Below, piece by piece: positions 24,814 to 32,868 of a stretch of DNA of 64,000 nucleotides. Source of the DNA: CAJQQK01 sp965224225 (GTDB taxonomy: Bacteria; Pseudomonadota; Alphaproteobacteria; Rhizobiales; Hyphomicrobiaceae); assembly GCA_965224225.1 (NCBI GenBank), contig CBDCZF010000026.1, positions 42,814-106,813 on the forward strand, read 5' to 3'. Under the pieces are notes generated by a model, which saw only the letters and a list, made by a program, of their open reading frames with translations, was not told where the DNA came from and made no database searches. The translations under genes and the position numbers were made by a program. Positions within the stretch are counted from its first letter, which is position 1. Each line of letters begins with the position of its first letter.

Positions 24814-26547
24814 GTGAGCGAACAAGACCCCGAGCCTTACGTCGTCCTCGCGCGCAAATACCGGCCCGAGACGTTTGACGATCTGATCGGCCAGGACGCG
24901 ATGGTGACGACGCTCCGGAACGCGTTCGCCAGCGATCGCATTGCCCAGGGCTACATGCTGACCGGTGTGCGCGGCGTCGGCAAGACGACGACGGCGCGCA
25001 TTCTTGCTCGTGCGCTCAACTATGCAAAACCGGACCTGCCCGACAAGCCGACCACCGAACTCGATGGCTATGGCGAGCATTGCGCCGATATCATCCACTC
25101 GAGCCATCCCGATGTGCTCGAAATGGATGCTGCCTCCAATACGTCGATCGACAACGTCCGCGAGATCATCGAAAGCGCGCGTTACCGCCCGCTCAGCGCG
25201 CGCTACAAGGTGTTCATTATCGACGAAGTTCACATGCTCTCGAAGGGCGCCTTCAATGCACTTCTGAAGACGCTCGAAGAGCCGCCCGAGCACGTCAAGT
25301 TCATCTTTGCGACGACCGAGATCCGCAAGGTACCGGTCACCGTGCTCTCGCGCTGCCAGCGCTTCGATCTGCGCCGGGTCGAGGTGCCGGTGCTCGTCGA
25401 GCATTTCGCGCGCATTGCCGATAAGGAAGGTGCGACGGCCGATGATGATGCGTTGCGTCTGATCGCCCGGGCGGCCGAGGGATCTGTGCGCGACGGCCTC
25501 TCGATTCTCGATCAGGCAATCGCCATGGGCTCGGGCAACGTTTCGGCCGAGGCCGTCCGGGCGATGCTCGGACTCGCCGATCGCGGCCGCGTCTTCGACC
25601 TCTTCGAATTGCTGCTGGCGGGCAAGACCGCCGATGCGCTCGGCGCATTCGATGCGCTGCATCGCGATGGTGCCGATCCCGCGCAGGTGCTGGTCGATCT
25701 GGCAGACGTCGTACATGCGACGGCGCGTGTTCAGGCCGCCGGTTCCGAGGCAGGTGTCGCTGCGATGTCGGGCGAGGAACGCCGCCGTGCCGATGAGCTT
25801 GCCGCGAAACTATCCGTGCCGTTGGTCGCCCGCGTCTGGCAAATGCTGCTCAAGGGCATCGATGAAGCGGGGCGTGCGCCAAATCCGGTCGCAGCAACTG
25901 AAATGGTGCTGATCCGGATAGCCCATACCGCCGATTTGCCGACACCTGACGAGATCATCAAGGCGATCGGCACTGGAGGTAGGGGAGCCTCTGCATCGGC
26001 TGCCGGTCAGGCACCGGTGGCCGGTGCATCGGGCGACGGCGCGCGGGCTCGGATCGGGGCGGAGCCGGTGCGAGCACCGGTCACCTCTGATACATCAGCG
26101 CCGAGGGCATCGACCGGGCAGGTTCCGGCGGCAGCCGTTGCAGCGCCGGTTTCCCACGTCGAACTCGAAAGCTTCACCCAAGTGCTCGAACTGTGCAGTC
26201 GGAAACGAGATGCACGCCTGCGCGTTCACCTCGAGGAGAATGTCAGCCTGATCTCGTTTGCCCCGGGCCACATCGAAATCTTTCCGCTGCCGGATGCGCC
26301 CAAGGGGCTGGCCGGTGAACTAGGCGGCAAGCTTTCCGAGTGGACGGGTGCGCGCTGGGTGGTCTCGGTCGGCCCCGCCATGGGCGATACGCCGATCGGC
26401 GAGGTTATGCGGGCCGAGCGTGCCGCCAAAATCGAAGAAGCGCGGCAGGATCCAGCCGTCGCCTCACTCCTCAAGGCCTTCCCAGAGGCAGAAATCATTG
26501 ATGTGCGCGCCCGTCAGGTTGACGACAGCGACGAAAACACGGCGTAG
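24814..26547 (+). CDS. dnaX: DNA polymerase III subunits gamma/tau
   Basis: The 577-residue clamp-loader subunit begins VSEQDPEPYVVLARKYRPETFDDLIGQ. It has the P-loop GVRGVGKTTTAR (K57), the DEVHMLSKGAFNALLKTLEEPP Walker B/sensor region, and TEIRKVPVTVLSRCQRFDLRR. Of the usual four zinc cysteines only one remains (YGEHCADII), as in Rhizobiales homologues. The C-terminal half is Ala/Gly/Pro-rich and then binds other polymerase subunits. GTG 24814 has TAGGGAG at good spacing; GTG 24808 is too close. The usual ybaB and recR do not follow. Confidence 0.95.
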   Translation: MSEQDPEPYVVLARKYRPETFDDLIGQDAMVTTLRNAFASDRIAQGYMLTGVRGVGKTTTARILARALNYAKPDLPDKPTTELDGYGEHCADIIHSSHPDVLEMDAASNTSIDNVREIIESARYRPLSARYKVFIIDEVHMLSKGAFNALLKTLEEPPEHVKFIFATTEIRKVPVTVLSRCQRFDLRRVEVPVLVEHFARIADKEGATADDDALRLIARAAEGSVRDGLSILDQAIAMGSGNVSAEAVRAMLGLADRGRVFDLFELLLAGKTADALGAFDALHRDGADPAQVLVDLADVVHATARVQAAGSEAGVAAMSGEERRRADELAAKLSVPLVARVWQMLLKGIDEAGRAPNPVAATEMVLIRIAHTADLPTPDEIIKAIGTGGRGASASAAGQAPVAGASGDGARARIGAEPVRAPVTSDTSAPRASTGQVPAAAVAAPVSHVELESFTQVLELCSRKRDARLRVHLEENVSLISFAPGHIEIFPLPDAPKGLAGELGGKLSEWTGARWVVSVGPAMGDTPIGEVMRAERAAKIEEARQDPAVASLLKAFPEAEIIDVRARQVDDSDENTA

Positions 26548-26589
26548 ATCGGACAGTGCCCCCGGCGACATAATGATACGGACCAGCTC

Positions 26590-27264
26590 ATGAACGTTTT
26601 GGATGCCATCCGCTCGCGCAAATCGATCCGCGCATTCAAGCCCGATCCGGTGCCGCGCGAGACGATCAGGGAAATTCTCGAAATTGCACAGCGCTCACCG
26701 AGCGGCACCAACACGCAGCCCTGGCACGTCTACGTGTGTACTGGCGCCGTCAGGCAGGCAATCACGGACGACGTCCTCGCCATGGCCAAGGCTGGCAAGG
26801 GCCGCAAGTATGAGGACTATGATTACTATCCGCCGACCTGGCAGGATATCCACCGTGACCGCCGGCGCGGTGTTGGCTGGGCGCTTTACGGTCTGCTCGG
26901 TATCGAGAAGGGCGACCGCGAGGGGAGCGCCCGTCAAGGCGCGCGCAATTTCCTGTTCTTCGACGCGCCCGTCGGCCTGTTCGTCACGACGGATAGTTAT
27001 CTCGGCAAGGGAAGCTGGGCGGATGCCGGCATGTATATCCAGACGATCATGCTGGCTGCCAAGGAATTCGGCCTCGACACCTGCCCGCAGGCCGCCTGGA
27101 TCCCTTACCAGGAACCGGTGCTGCGCCACCTCGGCGTACCTGACGATCAGATCCTTGTCTCCGGCATGAGCCTTGGCTACGCCGATCCCGACGCGATCGA
27201 GAACACGTTGGTCAGCGACCGCGAGGACATTGCCAACGTCGCCCATTTTCGCGGCTTCGATTGA
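26590..27264 (+). CDS. Nitroreductase family protein
   Basis: A 224-residue FMN-dependent oxidoreductase of the nitroreductase fold. It begins MNVLDAIRSRKSIRAFKPDPVPRETI, with the FMN-phosphate arginines in RSRKSIRAF. PSGTNTQPWHVYV contacts the flavin, and the C-terminal DQILVSGMSLGYADPD is typical. It would reduce quinones or nitro compounds with NAD(P)H as a dimer. It follows dnaX by 42 bases and may be read through from it. Confidence 0.9.
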   Translation: MNVLDAIRSRKSIRAFKPDPVPRETIREILEIAQRSPSGTNTQPWHVYVCTGAVRQAITDDVLAMAKAGKGRKYEDYDYYPPTWQDIHRDRRRGVGWALYGLLGIEKGDREGSARQGARNFLFFDAPVGLFVTTDSYLGKGSWADAGMYIQTIMLAAKEFGLDTCPQAAWIPYQEPVLRHLGVPDDQILVSGMSLGYADPDAIENTLVSDREDIANVAHFRGFD

Positions 27265-27317
27265 GGTACTATTTGCGCTCGCGGCTGTTCCTCGCTGCGG
27301 TCGGGACTCCGCGGGGG

Positions 27318-27519
27318 CGGCACTCGTGCCGGGTCGTGGTCACGACCTTGCATGATGCATCCGATCGGATGTGACATGCTATGCCGAGCGAGACCAGTCT
27401 CGCACTCTGCCGGGAGGAGGACCTCCCGGTTCCTCCCTCCTTTGGAACAAGGAACGGGGTGTTCGAGGGGCATCCCCTCGAGCGGGTTTGGGCGGCAGCC
27501 CGTTTCGCGTAAGCGAAGC
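27318..27519. repeat. Run of consecutive short perfect hairpins
   Basis: About eight stem-loops follow one another in 200 bases: 27318-27331, 27332-27347 (GGTCGTG/CACGACC), 27358-27371 (CATCCGATCGGATG), 27388-27403 (GCGAGAC/GTCTCGC), 27410-27429 (CCGGGAGG/CCTCCCGG), 27463-27481 (TCGAGGGG/CCCCTCGA), a GGGC/GCCC pair near 27490-27501, and 27504-27517 (TTCGC/GCGAA). It lies between two converging genes. It may act as a bidirectional terminator or a structured RNA; the function is unknown. Confidence 0.55.
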
Positions 27520-28841
27520 TACCTCTCTGCCAACTCACCTTCCGGCGCGATGACCTCGGGCACTGCCGGCTGGTAGGGCTCGGTATAGGACTGTGGTTCG
27601 ATCGACGTGGCGATTGGGCCCTTCGTCCGTGGGTCGAGTCCATAAGCAGCCGGCGTCGTATGCGGCACCATGACGTAGTCCTCCCTGTAGCGGGCGGATA
27701 TGATCGGGCGGAGCTGGGCGCGGATCGCAGTTACCACAGCGACAAGGCCACAGGCCACGGCAATCGTCGTGAACAGTGCCCCGAAGCCGGCCCACTCGAC
27801 GATCGTGGAAGCGATCAGCGGACCGCTCGCAGCACCGAACGAATAGACGAACAGCAGGCCGCTAGAGACGGCAATTGCGCGGCGTTTGGCAACGAGATCG
27901 TTGGCGTGGGCAAGGGCGATCGTGTAGATCGGGAAACTGGCAGCGCCAAAGACGATCGAGCAAACGAAGATTGGCCAGAGCCGGCTCTGGCCAAGCTGTC
28001 CCAACACAAAGCTGGCTGCCATTGCAGTCACCGCCGCCAGCGCCATGACCAGGCGGCGCCCGTAGCGGTCGGAGAGTGAACCAAGCGGCCATTGTGCCAC
28101 GGCGCCGGCGAGTAGGGCTGCCGACACAAAGGCGGCACTGCCAGCCGAACTCAAGCCGGCGTTCTGCGCATAGAGCGGCGCCAGGATCCAAAACGAGCCG
28201 CTGGCGAATCCGGTTAATGCGGAGCCGAGCGTTGCAGCTGGAGAAACGTTATAGAGCCAGGCGAGGCGCAGTTTGTTGCGTTTAGGCGGCATCGGGGCAA
28301 TGGCGCCTGTCAGCGATATCGGCAGGGTTGCCAGCGAAAACAGGATCGCAGCGAGCACGAACAGCGTCGTGCCGTTGGCAGATACCATACCGGTGAGCTG
28401 CATGCCGACCGTTTGCAGCATCAGCCCGACCAGGGTGTAAGCGCCCAGCACGCGACCGCGCGTTTGCGTCTCAGAGGCGGCGTTGAGCCAGCTCTCGATG
28501 ACCAACCAAAGTCCCGCTGTGCACAATCCCTGCGTTAGGCGCAAGGAAGTCCAGAAGTATGGATCAAGGTACATCGTGTGGGCCAGCGGTACGACCGTGA
28601 CGCTGGCGGTGAAGGCCGAGAAGGCGCGTATATGGCCTACCCGGCTAATGATTGCTGGCGCAACGAGGCAGCCGGTCAGAATGCCGGCGAAATAGGCCGA
28701 GCCCATCAGGCCTATGGAAAAACTCGAGAATTTGGCAGCGCTCGCGGAGAGCGGCAGGATCATCACCAGGATGCCTTGTCCCGCCGTCACGATAGCAGTT
28801 GCCAACAGCAAGGCTGTGACCGGCCGCAAAATACCTGTCAT
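27519..28841 (-). CDS. MFS transporter, YcaD-like
   Basis: The 440-residue membrane protein has 12 predicted helices. The loop motif in the second half reads GSLSDRYGRRLVMALAA. The overall pattern (QGILVMILPLSASAAKFSSFSIGLMGSAYFAGILTGC and WLVIESWLNAASETQTRGRVLG) matches the YcaD/UMF group of major facilitators. The last 60 residues form a polar cytoplasmic tail rich in Pro/Glu/Thr. No substrate is assigned. Its 3' end abuts the hairpin run. Confidence 0.87.
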   Translation of the reverse strand: MTGILRPVTALLLATAIVTAGQGILVMILPLSASAAKFSSFSIGLMGSAYFAGILTGCLVAPAIISRVGHIRAFSAFTASVTVVPLAHTMYLDPYFWTSLRLTQGLCTAGLWLVIESWLNAASETQTRGRVLGAYTLVGLMLQTVGMQLTGMVSANGTTLFVLAAILFSLATLPISLTGAIAPMPPKRNKLRLAWLYNVSPAATLGSALTGFASGSFWILAPLYAQNAGLSSAGSAAFVSAALLAGAVAQWPLGSLSDRYGRRLVMALAAVTAMAASFVLGQLGQSRLWPIFVCSIVFGAASFPIYTIALAHANDLVAKRRAIAVSSGLLFVYSFGAASGPLIASTIVEWAGFGALFTTIAVACGLVAVVTAIRAQLRPIISARYREDYVMVPHTTPAAYGLDPRTKGPIATSIEPQSYTEPYQPAVPEVIAPEGELAER

Positions 28842-29045
28842 TGCCGTACCACCACCGCGTTCGAATAGATTGTTATTTTGCCAGGCCTGAAGGCGATCAA
28901 TTTGGATCTCGAGGACCGGGTCCGCCCTCCGGCACTAATGAGGGCGATAACAAACCGCTAGGCCTATTCGCACTTGGGCGCAATGCGAATTCTCGACAGG
29001 GGGTATCGCAATTGCGACGCGGGCGTTCGAGACCTGGAACGGATT

Positions 29046-29762
29046 TCAGTCCGTGTGCAGGATGTAGCCCTTGCCGCGCACCGTCTGCAGGTAGACCGGA
29101 TTGGAGGGATCGGCCTCGATTTTGCGGCGCAGGCGGTTGATCTGTACGTCGATCGCGCGTTCGTTGCCGGTTGATTCGTCGCTTGCAAGTTCATGGCGCG
29201 CAATCGAATCTCCGGGGCGCTGGGCAAACAGGCGCAGGAGGTCGCGTTCGCGCTCGGTAAGCTTGATCGTTTTGTCACCGCGCCGCAGTTCGCCGCGCGT
29301 AACATGGAACGTCAGGTCGCCCAGCTGGATCTCGTCGGTCAGCGGCTCGGCGGTCTGCGGTCCCCGCTTCATGATGTTTTGCAGGCGAAGCACCAGCTCT
29401 CTGGGCTCGAACGGCTTGGGTAGATAGTCGTCGACCCCGGTCTCGAGGCCTTCGATGCGGTCCGCCGGGTGTGACTGGGCGGTAAGCATGCAAATCGGCA
29501 CGTCCGATTGTGATTTGAGATAGCGGGCAAGATCGAGACCGCTTTCGCCCGGCATCATGACATCGAGAATGACCACATCGAACTGCAGGCCCTTCATGGC
29601 GGCGCGCGCCATCGCGGCATCGCTTGCCGGTGTCACGCGAAAGCCGTTGTTGCGCAGATAACGCGACAGCAGCATGCGGATGCGCTCGTCATCATCGACG
29701 ATGAGGGCGTGTGGTGCATCGTCCGGCAGGGTCTGGCCGGTCGAGGGGGCATGTTCAGTCAA
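29046..29762 (-). CDS. petR: Response regulator PetR-like, OmpR family
   Basis: The 238-residue regulator has an OmpR-type receiver: ALIVDDDERIRMLLSRYL, phospho-Asp in VVILDVMMPGESGLDLARYL, and K in PKPFEPREL. The winged helix ends GNERAIDVQINRLRRKIE and QTVRGKGYILHTD. Its start overlaps the end of the upstream MarR gene by eight bases, the petP-petR pairing known from Rhodobacter, where it affects cytochrome bc1 genes. There is no kinase gene adjacent. Naming is by family and pairing. Confidence 0.82.
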   Translation of the reverse strand: MTEHAPSTGQTLPDDAPHALIVDDDERIRMLLSRYLRNNGFRVTPASDAAMARAAMKGLQFDVVILDVMMPGESGLDLARYLKSQSDVPICMLTAQSHPADRIEGLETGVDDYLPKPFEPRELVLRLQNIMKRGPQTAEPLTDEIQLGDLTFHVTRGELRRGDKTIKLTERERDLLRLFAQRPGDSIARHELASDESTGNERAIDVQINRLRRKIEADPSNPVYLQTVRGKGYILHTD

Positions 29763-30462
29763 CGTTGTCTCCCATCGCGCTGTCGTCCCCGCGTTTAGTC
29801 CCCTTAATGCGCTGCGATCTTGCCGTTCCAGTCGCAGGCGAAGCCTGATCGAGCAGCGTCAAAACCGCAGCCTGTTCCGTATCGGAAATCATCGCCACCA
29901 GAAATTTCTCGATATCCTGCCGGCCTGCGAAACCGATCGTATCGAGGGCCTTGCCGACGCGCGCGCACTGATGCTCGGTGAGATTTTCGGCGAAATTCAG
30001 ACCCTTGTCGGTCAGGTAAAGATGGCGTTCGCGGCGATCGGTCTCGCCCGGGCACTGCTCGATGTAGCCTTCGTCGATCAGTTGCTTGAGCACGCGTGCG
30101 AGCGATTGTTTGGTGATGCGCAGAATGTTCAAGAGATCGGCAACGCGCAGGCCCGGATGGCGGGCAACGAAATGGATGACGCGGTGATGTGCGCGGCCAT
30201 AGCCGAGATCGGCGAGAAGTTCATCAGCGTCACCGGTGAAATCGCGGTAGGCGAAGAACAATAACTCGACGAATTTGACCAGTTCGTTTGGCAGTCCGTC
30301 TGTTTTGGCGTCAACCTGTTCTCTCTCGACCGGCGAGCTTCGAGCCGCCGACGAGCTCTTCGCTGGCCGACCTCGCGGGCTGCGGCCGGGGCTGCCACTT
30401 GCTGTTGCGGCGGCCGTCGCGCGGCTCTCCTGGCGGGTCGGTTTGGAATTTATGTCAGCCAT
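29755..30462 (-). CDS. petP: MarR-family regulator PetP-like
   Basis: This 235-residue protein has a disordered Ser/Arg/Ala-rich N-terminal tail of about 55 residues, then a MarR winged-helix domain: LGYGRAHHRVIHFVARHPGLRVADLLNILRITKQSLARVLKQLIDEGYIEQ, with the wing DRRERHLYLTDKG. The order petP-petR with a short overlap, next to ilvE, is common in Rhodospirillales-like genomes. The ligand is unknown. It is divergent from ilvE across 181 bases. Confidence 0.8.
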   Translation of the reverse strand: MADINSKPTRQESRATAAATASGSPGRSPRGRPAKSSSAARSSPVEREQVDAKTDGLPNELVKFVELLFFAYRDFTGDADELLADLGYGRAHHRVIHFVARHPGLRVADLLNILRITKQSLARVLKQLIDEGYIEQCPGETDRRERHLYLTDKGLNFAENLTEHQCARVGKALDTIGFAGRQDIEKFLVAMISDTEQAAVLTLLDQASPATGTARSQRIKGTKRGDDSAMGDNVD

Positions 30463-30643
30463 GTTGACTTATTAGGCCGCGATTGCTACCGGTGGCAAGT
30501 CAAAACCGCGCGATGCCTTTGGCAAGGTTCGCAGGGAATGCGCGATGTTCACCTGACCGGCTCACCGGCGCAACGCAGCAGACGTTCGAATTGTTAACGA
30601 GGCTCAGAGCAAGGCTGAGCCAATCCGACTTGAGGATGTGGAA

Positions 30644-31537
30644 ATGGCAGATCTCGTCCCATACAACGATCGCGACGGCTTTATCTGGTACAACGGTGAT
30701 CTGGTGCCCTGGCGCGAGGCGACCGTCCATATGCTGAGCCATGGCCTGCATTACGCGAGCGCCGTGTTCGAGGGCGAACGCGCCTATGACGGTGAGATCT
30801 TCAAGCTCACCGAACACAGCCAGCGCCTAGTCGATGGCGCCAAGGCGCTCGATTTCGAGATCCCCTATACCGTCGCCGAGATCGACCAGGCCTGCCGCGA
30901 CACCGTCAAGGCCAACAATCTGGTGGATTGCTATGTGCGCCCGATCGCCTGGCGCGGCAGTGAAATGATGGGGGTTTCGGCGCAGGCGACCAGGATCAAT
31001 CTGGCCATCGCCGCCTGGGACTGGGGTTCGTATTTCCCGATCGAGGAGCGCCTCAAGGGCATCCGGCTTGCCTGGGCGAAATACCGCCGCCCCGATCCGG
31101 CAACTGCGCCCGCCCGCACCAAGGCGACGGGCCTCTACATGATTTGCACGATCGAAAAGCATCGTGCCGAAAAAAACGGCTACGCCGAAGCCTTGATGCT
31201 CGATTGGCGCGGCCAGGTGGCTGAGTGCACGAGTGGCAACATCTTTTTCACCAAGGGCAGGGAGTTGCATTCACCGACGCCGGACTGCTTCCTCGACGGC
31301 ATCACCCGGCGCACGGTCATCGATCTTGCCAAGAAGCGCGGCTACACGTGTATCGACCGGGTCATCATGCCCGAAGAACTCGCCGACTTCGATGAGTGCT
31401 TCATGGTTGGCACTGCCGCCGAAGTGACGCCGATCAAGTCGATTGGCGAATACGAGTTCACGCCCGGTGAAGTTTGCAAGACGCTGCTGAACGATTACAT
31501 GGCGCTGGTGCAGCCTGGCAAAGCTGCTGCCGAGTAA
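30644..31537 (+). CDS. ilvE: Branched-chain amino acid aminotransferase
   Basis: This 297-residue fold-type IV aminotransferase performs the last step of valine, leucine and isoleucine synthesis. Markers are MLSHGLHYASAVFEGERAYDG, the PLP lysine K160 in RTKATGLYM, AEALMLDWRGQVAECTSGNIFF, and the phosphate loop GTAAEVTPIKSI. The ATG at 30644 has GAGG at suitable spacing. It is monocistronic, with a terminator hairpin right after the stop. Confidence 0.93.
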   Translation: MADLVPYNDRDGFIWYNGDLVPWREATVHMLSHGLHYASAVFEGERAYDGEIFKLTEHSQRLVDGAKALDFEIPYTVAEIDQACRDTVKANNLVDCYVRPIAWRGSEMMGVSAQATRINLAIAAWDWGSYFPIEERLKGIRLAWAKYRRPDPATAPARTKATGLYMICTIEKHRAEKNGYAEALMLDWRGQVAECTSGNIFFTKGRELHSPTPDCFLDGITRRTVIDLAKKRGYTCIDRVIMPEELADFDECFMVGTAAEVTPIKSIGEYEFTPGEVCKTLLNDYMALVQPGKAAAE

Positions 31538-31573
31538 TCGCCAAGTCAACTCGCCACAACGTCGATCGTTGAA

Positions 31574-31600
31574 AGCCGCAGGTGGCCGACACCTGCGGCT
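31574..31600 (+). terminator. Rho-independent terminator after ilvE
   Basis: AGCCGCAGGTG (31574-31584) pairs perfectly with CACCTGCGGCT (31590-31600), followed by CTTTCG. It is 36 bases past the ilvE stop. Confidence 0.75.
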
Positions 31601-31714
31601 CTTTCGTCACGCCTCGTCTGATACTGGGAGCATCGCCGGGCTTTTACTTGCGAGTGCGCCGGCCGCGCTGGCAATCATAGCGCGTTCAACGCACTTGCCG
31701 GATTGGCTATTTCC

Positions 31715-31990
31715 ATGGTTGCGCGCACCTGCTTATCGCTCGGACTTTTTATCGGCATTCTATTGTTGGCAGCACTGCCGGCCAGCGCCCAGGCGCCAGC
31801 GACCGTGACGCCCTCACAGGCCGACTGCCAGACGATCGTGCGCTGCAATTTCCGGCGTGGTGGCGACTATCGCGGCTGCATATCAGCCTATTCGTGCCGC
31901 CGCTGCCGGCTGGTGCGCTCGCGTATCTGCGACAGGCGCAGCGATGACCGGCGACGTGTGTGCCGCCGGGTCGTGTGCACGTGGGGGTGA
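31715..31990 (+). CDS. Small secreted Cys/Arg-rich protein
   Basis: The 91-residue protein has a clear signal peptide (MVARTCLSLGLFIGILLLAALPASAQA). The mature part of about 65 residues is rich in arginine and has nine cysteines (DCQTIVRCNFRRGGDYRGCISAYSCRRC and after). Paired cysteines suggest a disulfide-bonded periplasmic or extracellular peptide. I do not recognise a family. It is isolated between ilvE and a convergent channel gene. No strong ribosome site is seen. Confidence 0.5.
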   Translation: MVARTCLSLGLFIGILLLAALPASAQAPATVTPSQADCQTIVRCNFRRGGDYRGCISAYSCRRCRLVRSRICDRRSDDRRRVCRRVVCTWG

Positions 31991-32039
31991 GCGATCGACT
32001 TAATCCTGAGGCGGCCCTCCGGTATCGGCAGACGTTCCC

Positions 32040-32726
32040 TCAATCCGCTTCGATCTGCTCACCGGCCCGCGCACCGAGATAGGCTGCAGCAAACAGCGCC
32101 AGCAGGGCGCCTGCCACCTGGGCGGCAATGAACATTGCAACGCCCGTGTAATGGATCCCTGAAAACGTGTCAGTCAGCGCACGCGCGACGGTGACAGCAG
32201 GGTTGGCGAAGGCGGTCGAACCGGTGAACCAGAGCCCGGCAAGAATGTAGAGCCCAACGGCGGCCGGCACGGCTTCGACACGCGCCTTGATGGTCATCAG
32301 GATCGTGAAAACCAGCCCGAAAGTGGCAACGACTTCGGAGAACTGTTGACCGAAGGTGTCGCGCATCTTGGTCGACATTTGCCACACGGACGCATCGAAC
32401 ATGAGGTGCGCGATCCACACGCCGATGATACCGGCCGCGATTTGTACACCGATGTAGACCAGTGCATGCGGCGTCGAAATCTCCGAGCGCAGGCGAAAGA
32501 CGAGCGTCACGGCGGGGTTGAAGTGTGCGCCCGAGATCGGGCCCAGCATGGTGATCAACACGAACAGCATGGCGCCGATCGCCAGTGAATGGGAGAGCAA
32601 TGCCACGGCGACGTTGCCTTCGGGCGCCAGCCGTTCTGCCATGATGCCCGAGCCGACAATGGTCGCAAGTAGAAGGGCCGTACCGATGAATTCACTCACC
32701 AGCCGGCGGTGCAGTTCAGCGCTCAT
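32040..32726 (-). CDS. MIP family channel (aquaporin/glycerol facilitator)
   Basis: A 228-residue six-helix channel with two half-helix motifs: HFNPAVTLVFR in the first half and FANPAVTVARALTD in the second. The arginine after the second NPA is the selectivity-filter residue. The second motif and short loops make it resemble the AqpS-like group found in alphaproteobacteria, but water, glycerol or metalloid passage cannot be decided. No ars genes adjoin it. It is divergent from the caspase-like gene. Confidence 0.88.
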   Translation of the reverse strand: MSAELHRRLVSEFIGTALLLATIVGSGIMAERLAPEGNVAVALLSHSLAIGAMLFVLITMLGPISGAHFNPAVTLVFRLRSEISTPHALVYIGVQIAAGIIGVWIAHLMFDASVWQMSTKMRDTFGQQFSEVVATFGLVFTILMTIKARVEAVPAAVGLYILAGLWFTGSTAFANPAVTVARALTDTFSGIHYTGVAMFIAAQVAGALLALFAAAYLGARAGEQIEAD

Positions 32727-32868
32727 GTCAGTTCCTTGCGGGTTGTAGCGGGAAGCGGCGGCTCATCGATCTGTATGCCGGGCGGGATACCGGTCATCAT
32801 ATGGGCGGGTTTTGCTATAACGTGCCCGATGCGCGAAGTTGCCGTTGAGACAGTAATCGAGGATCGAC

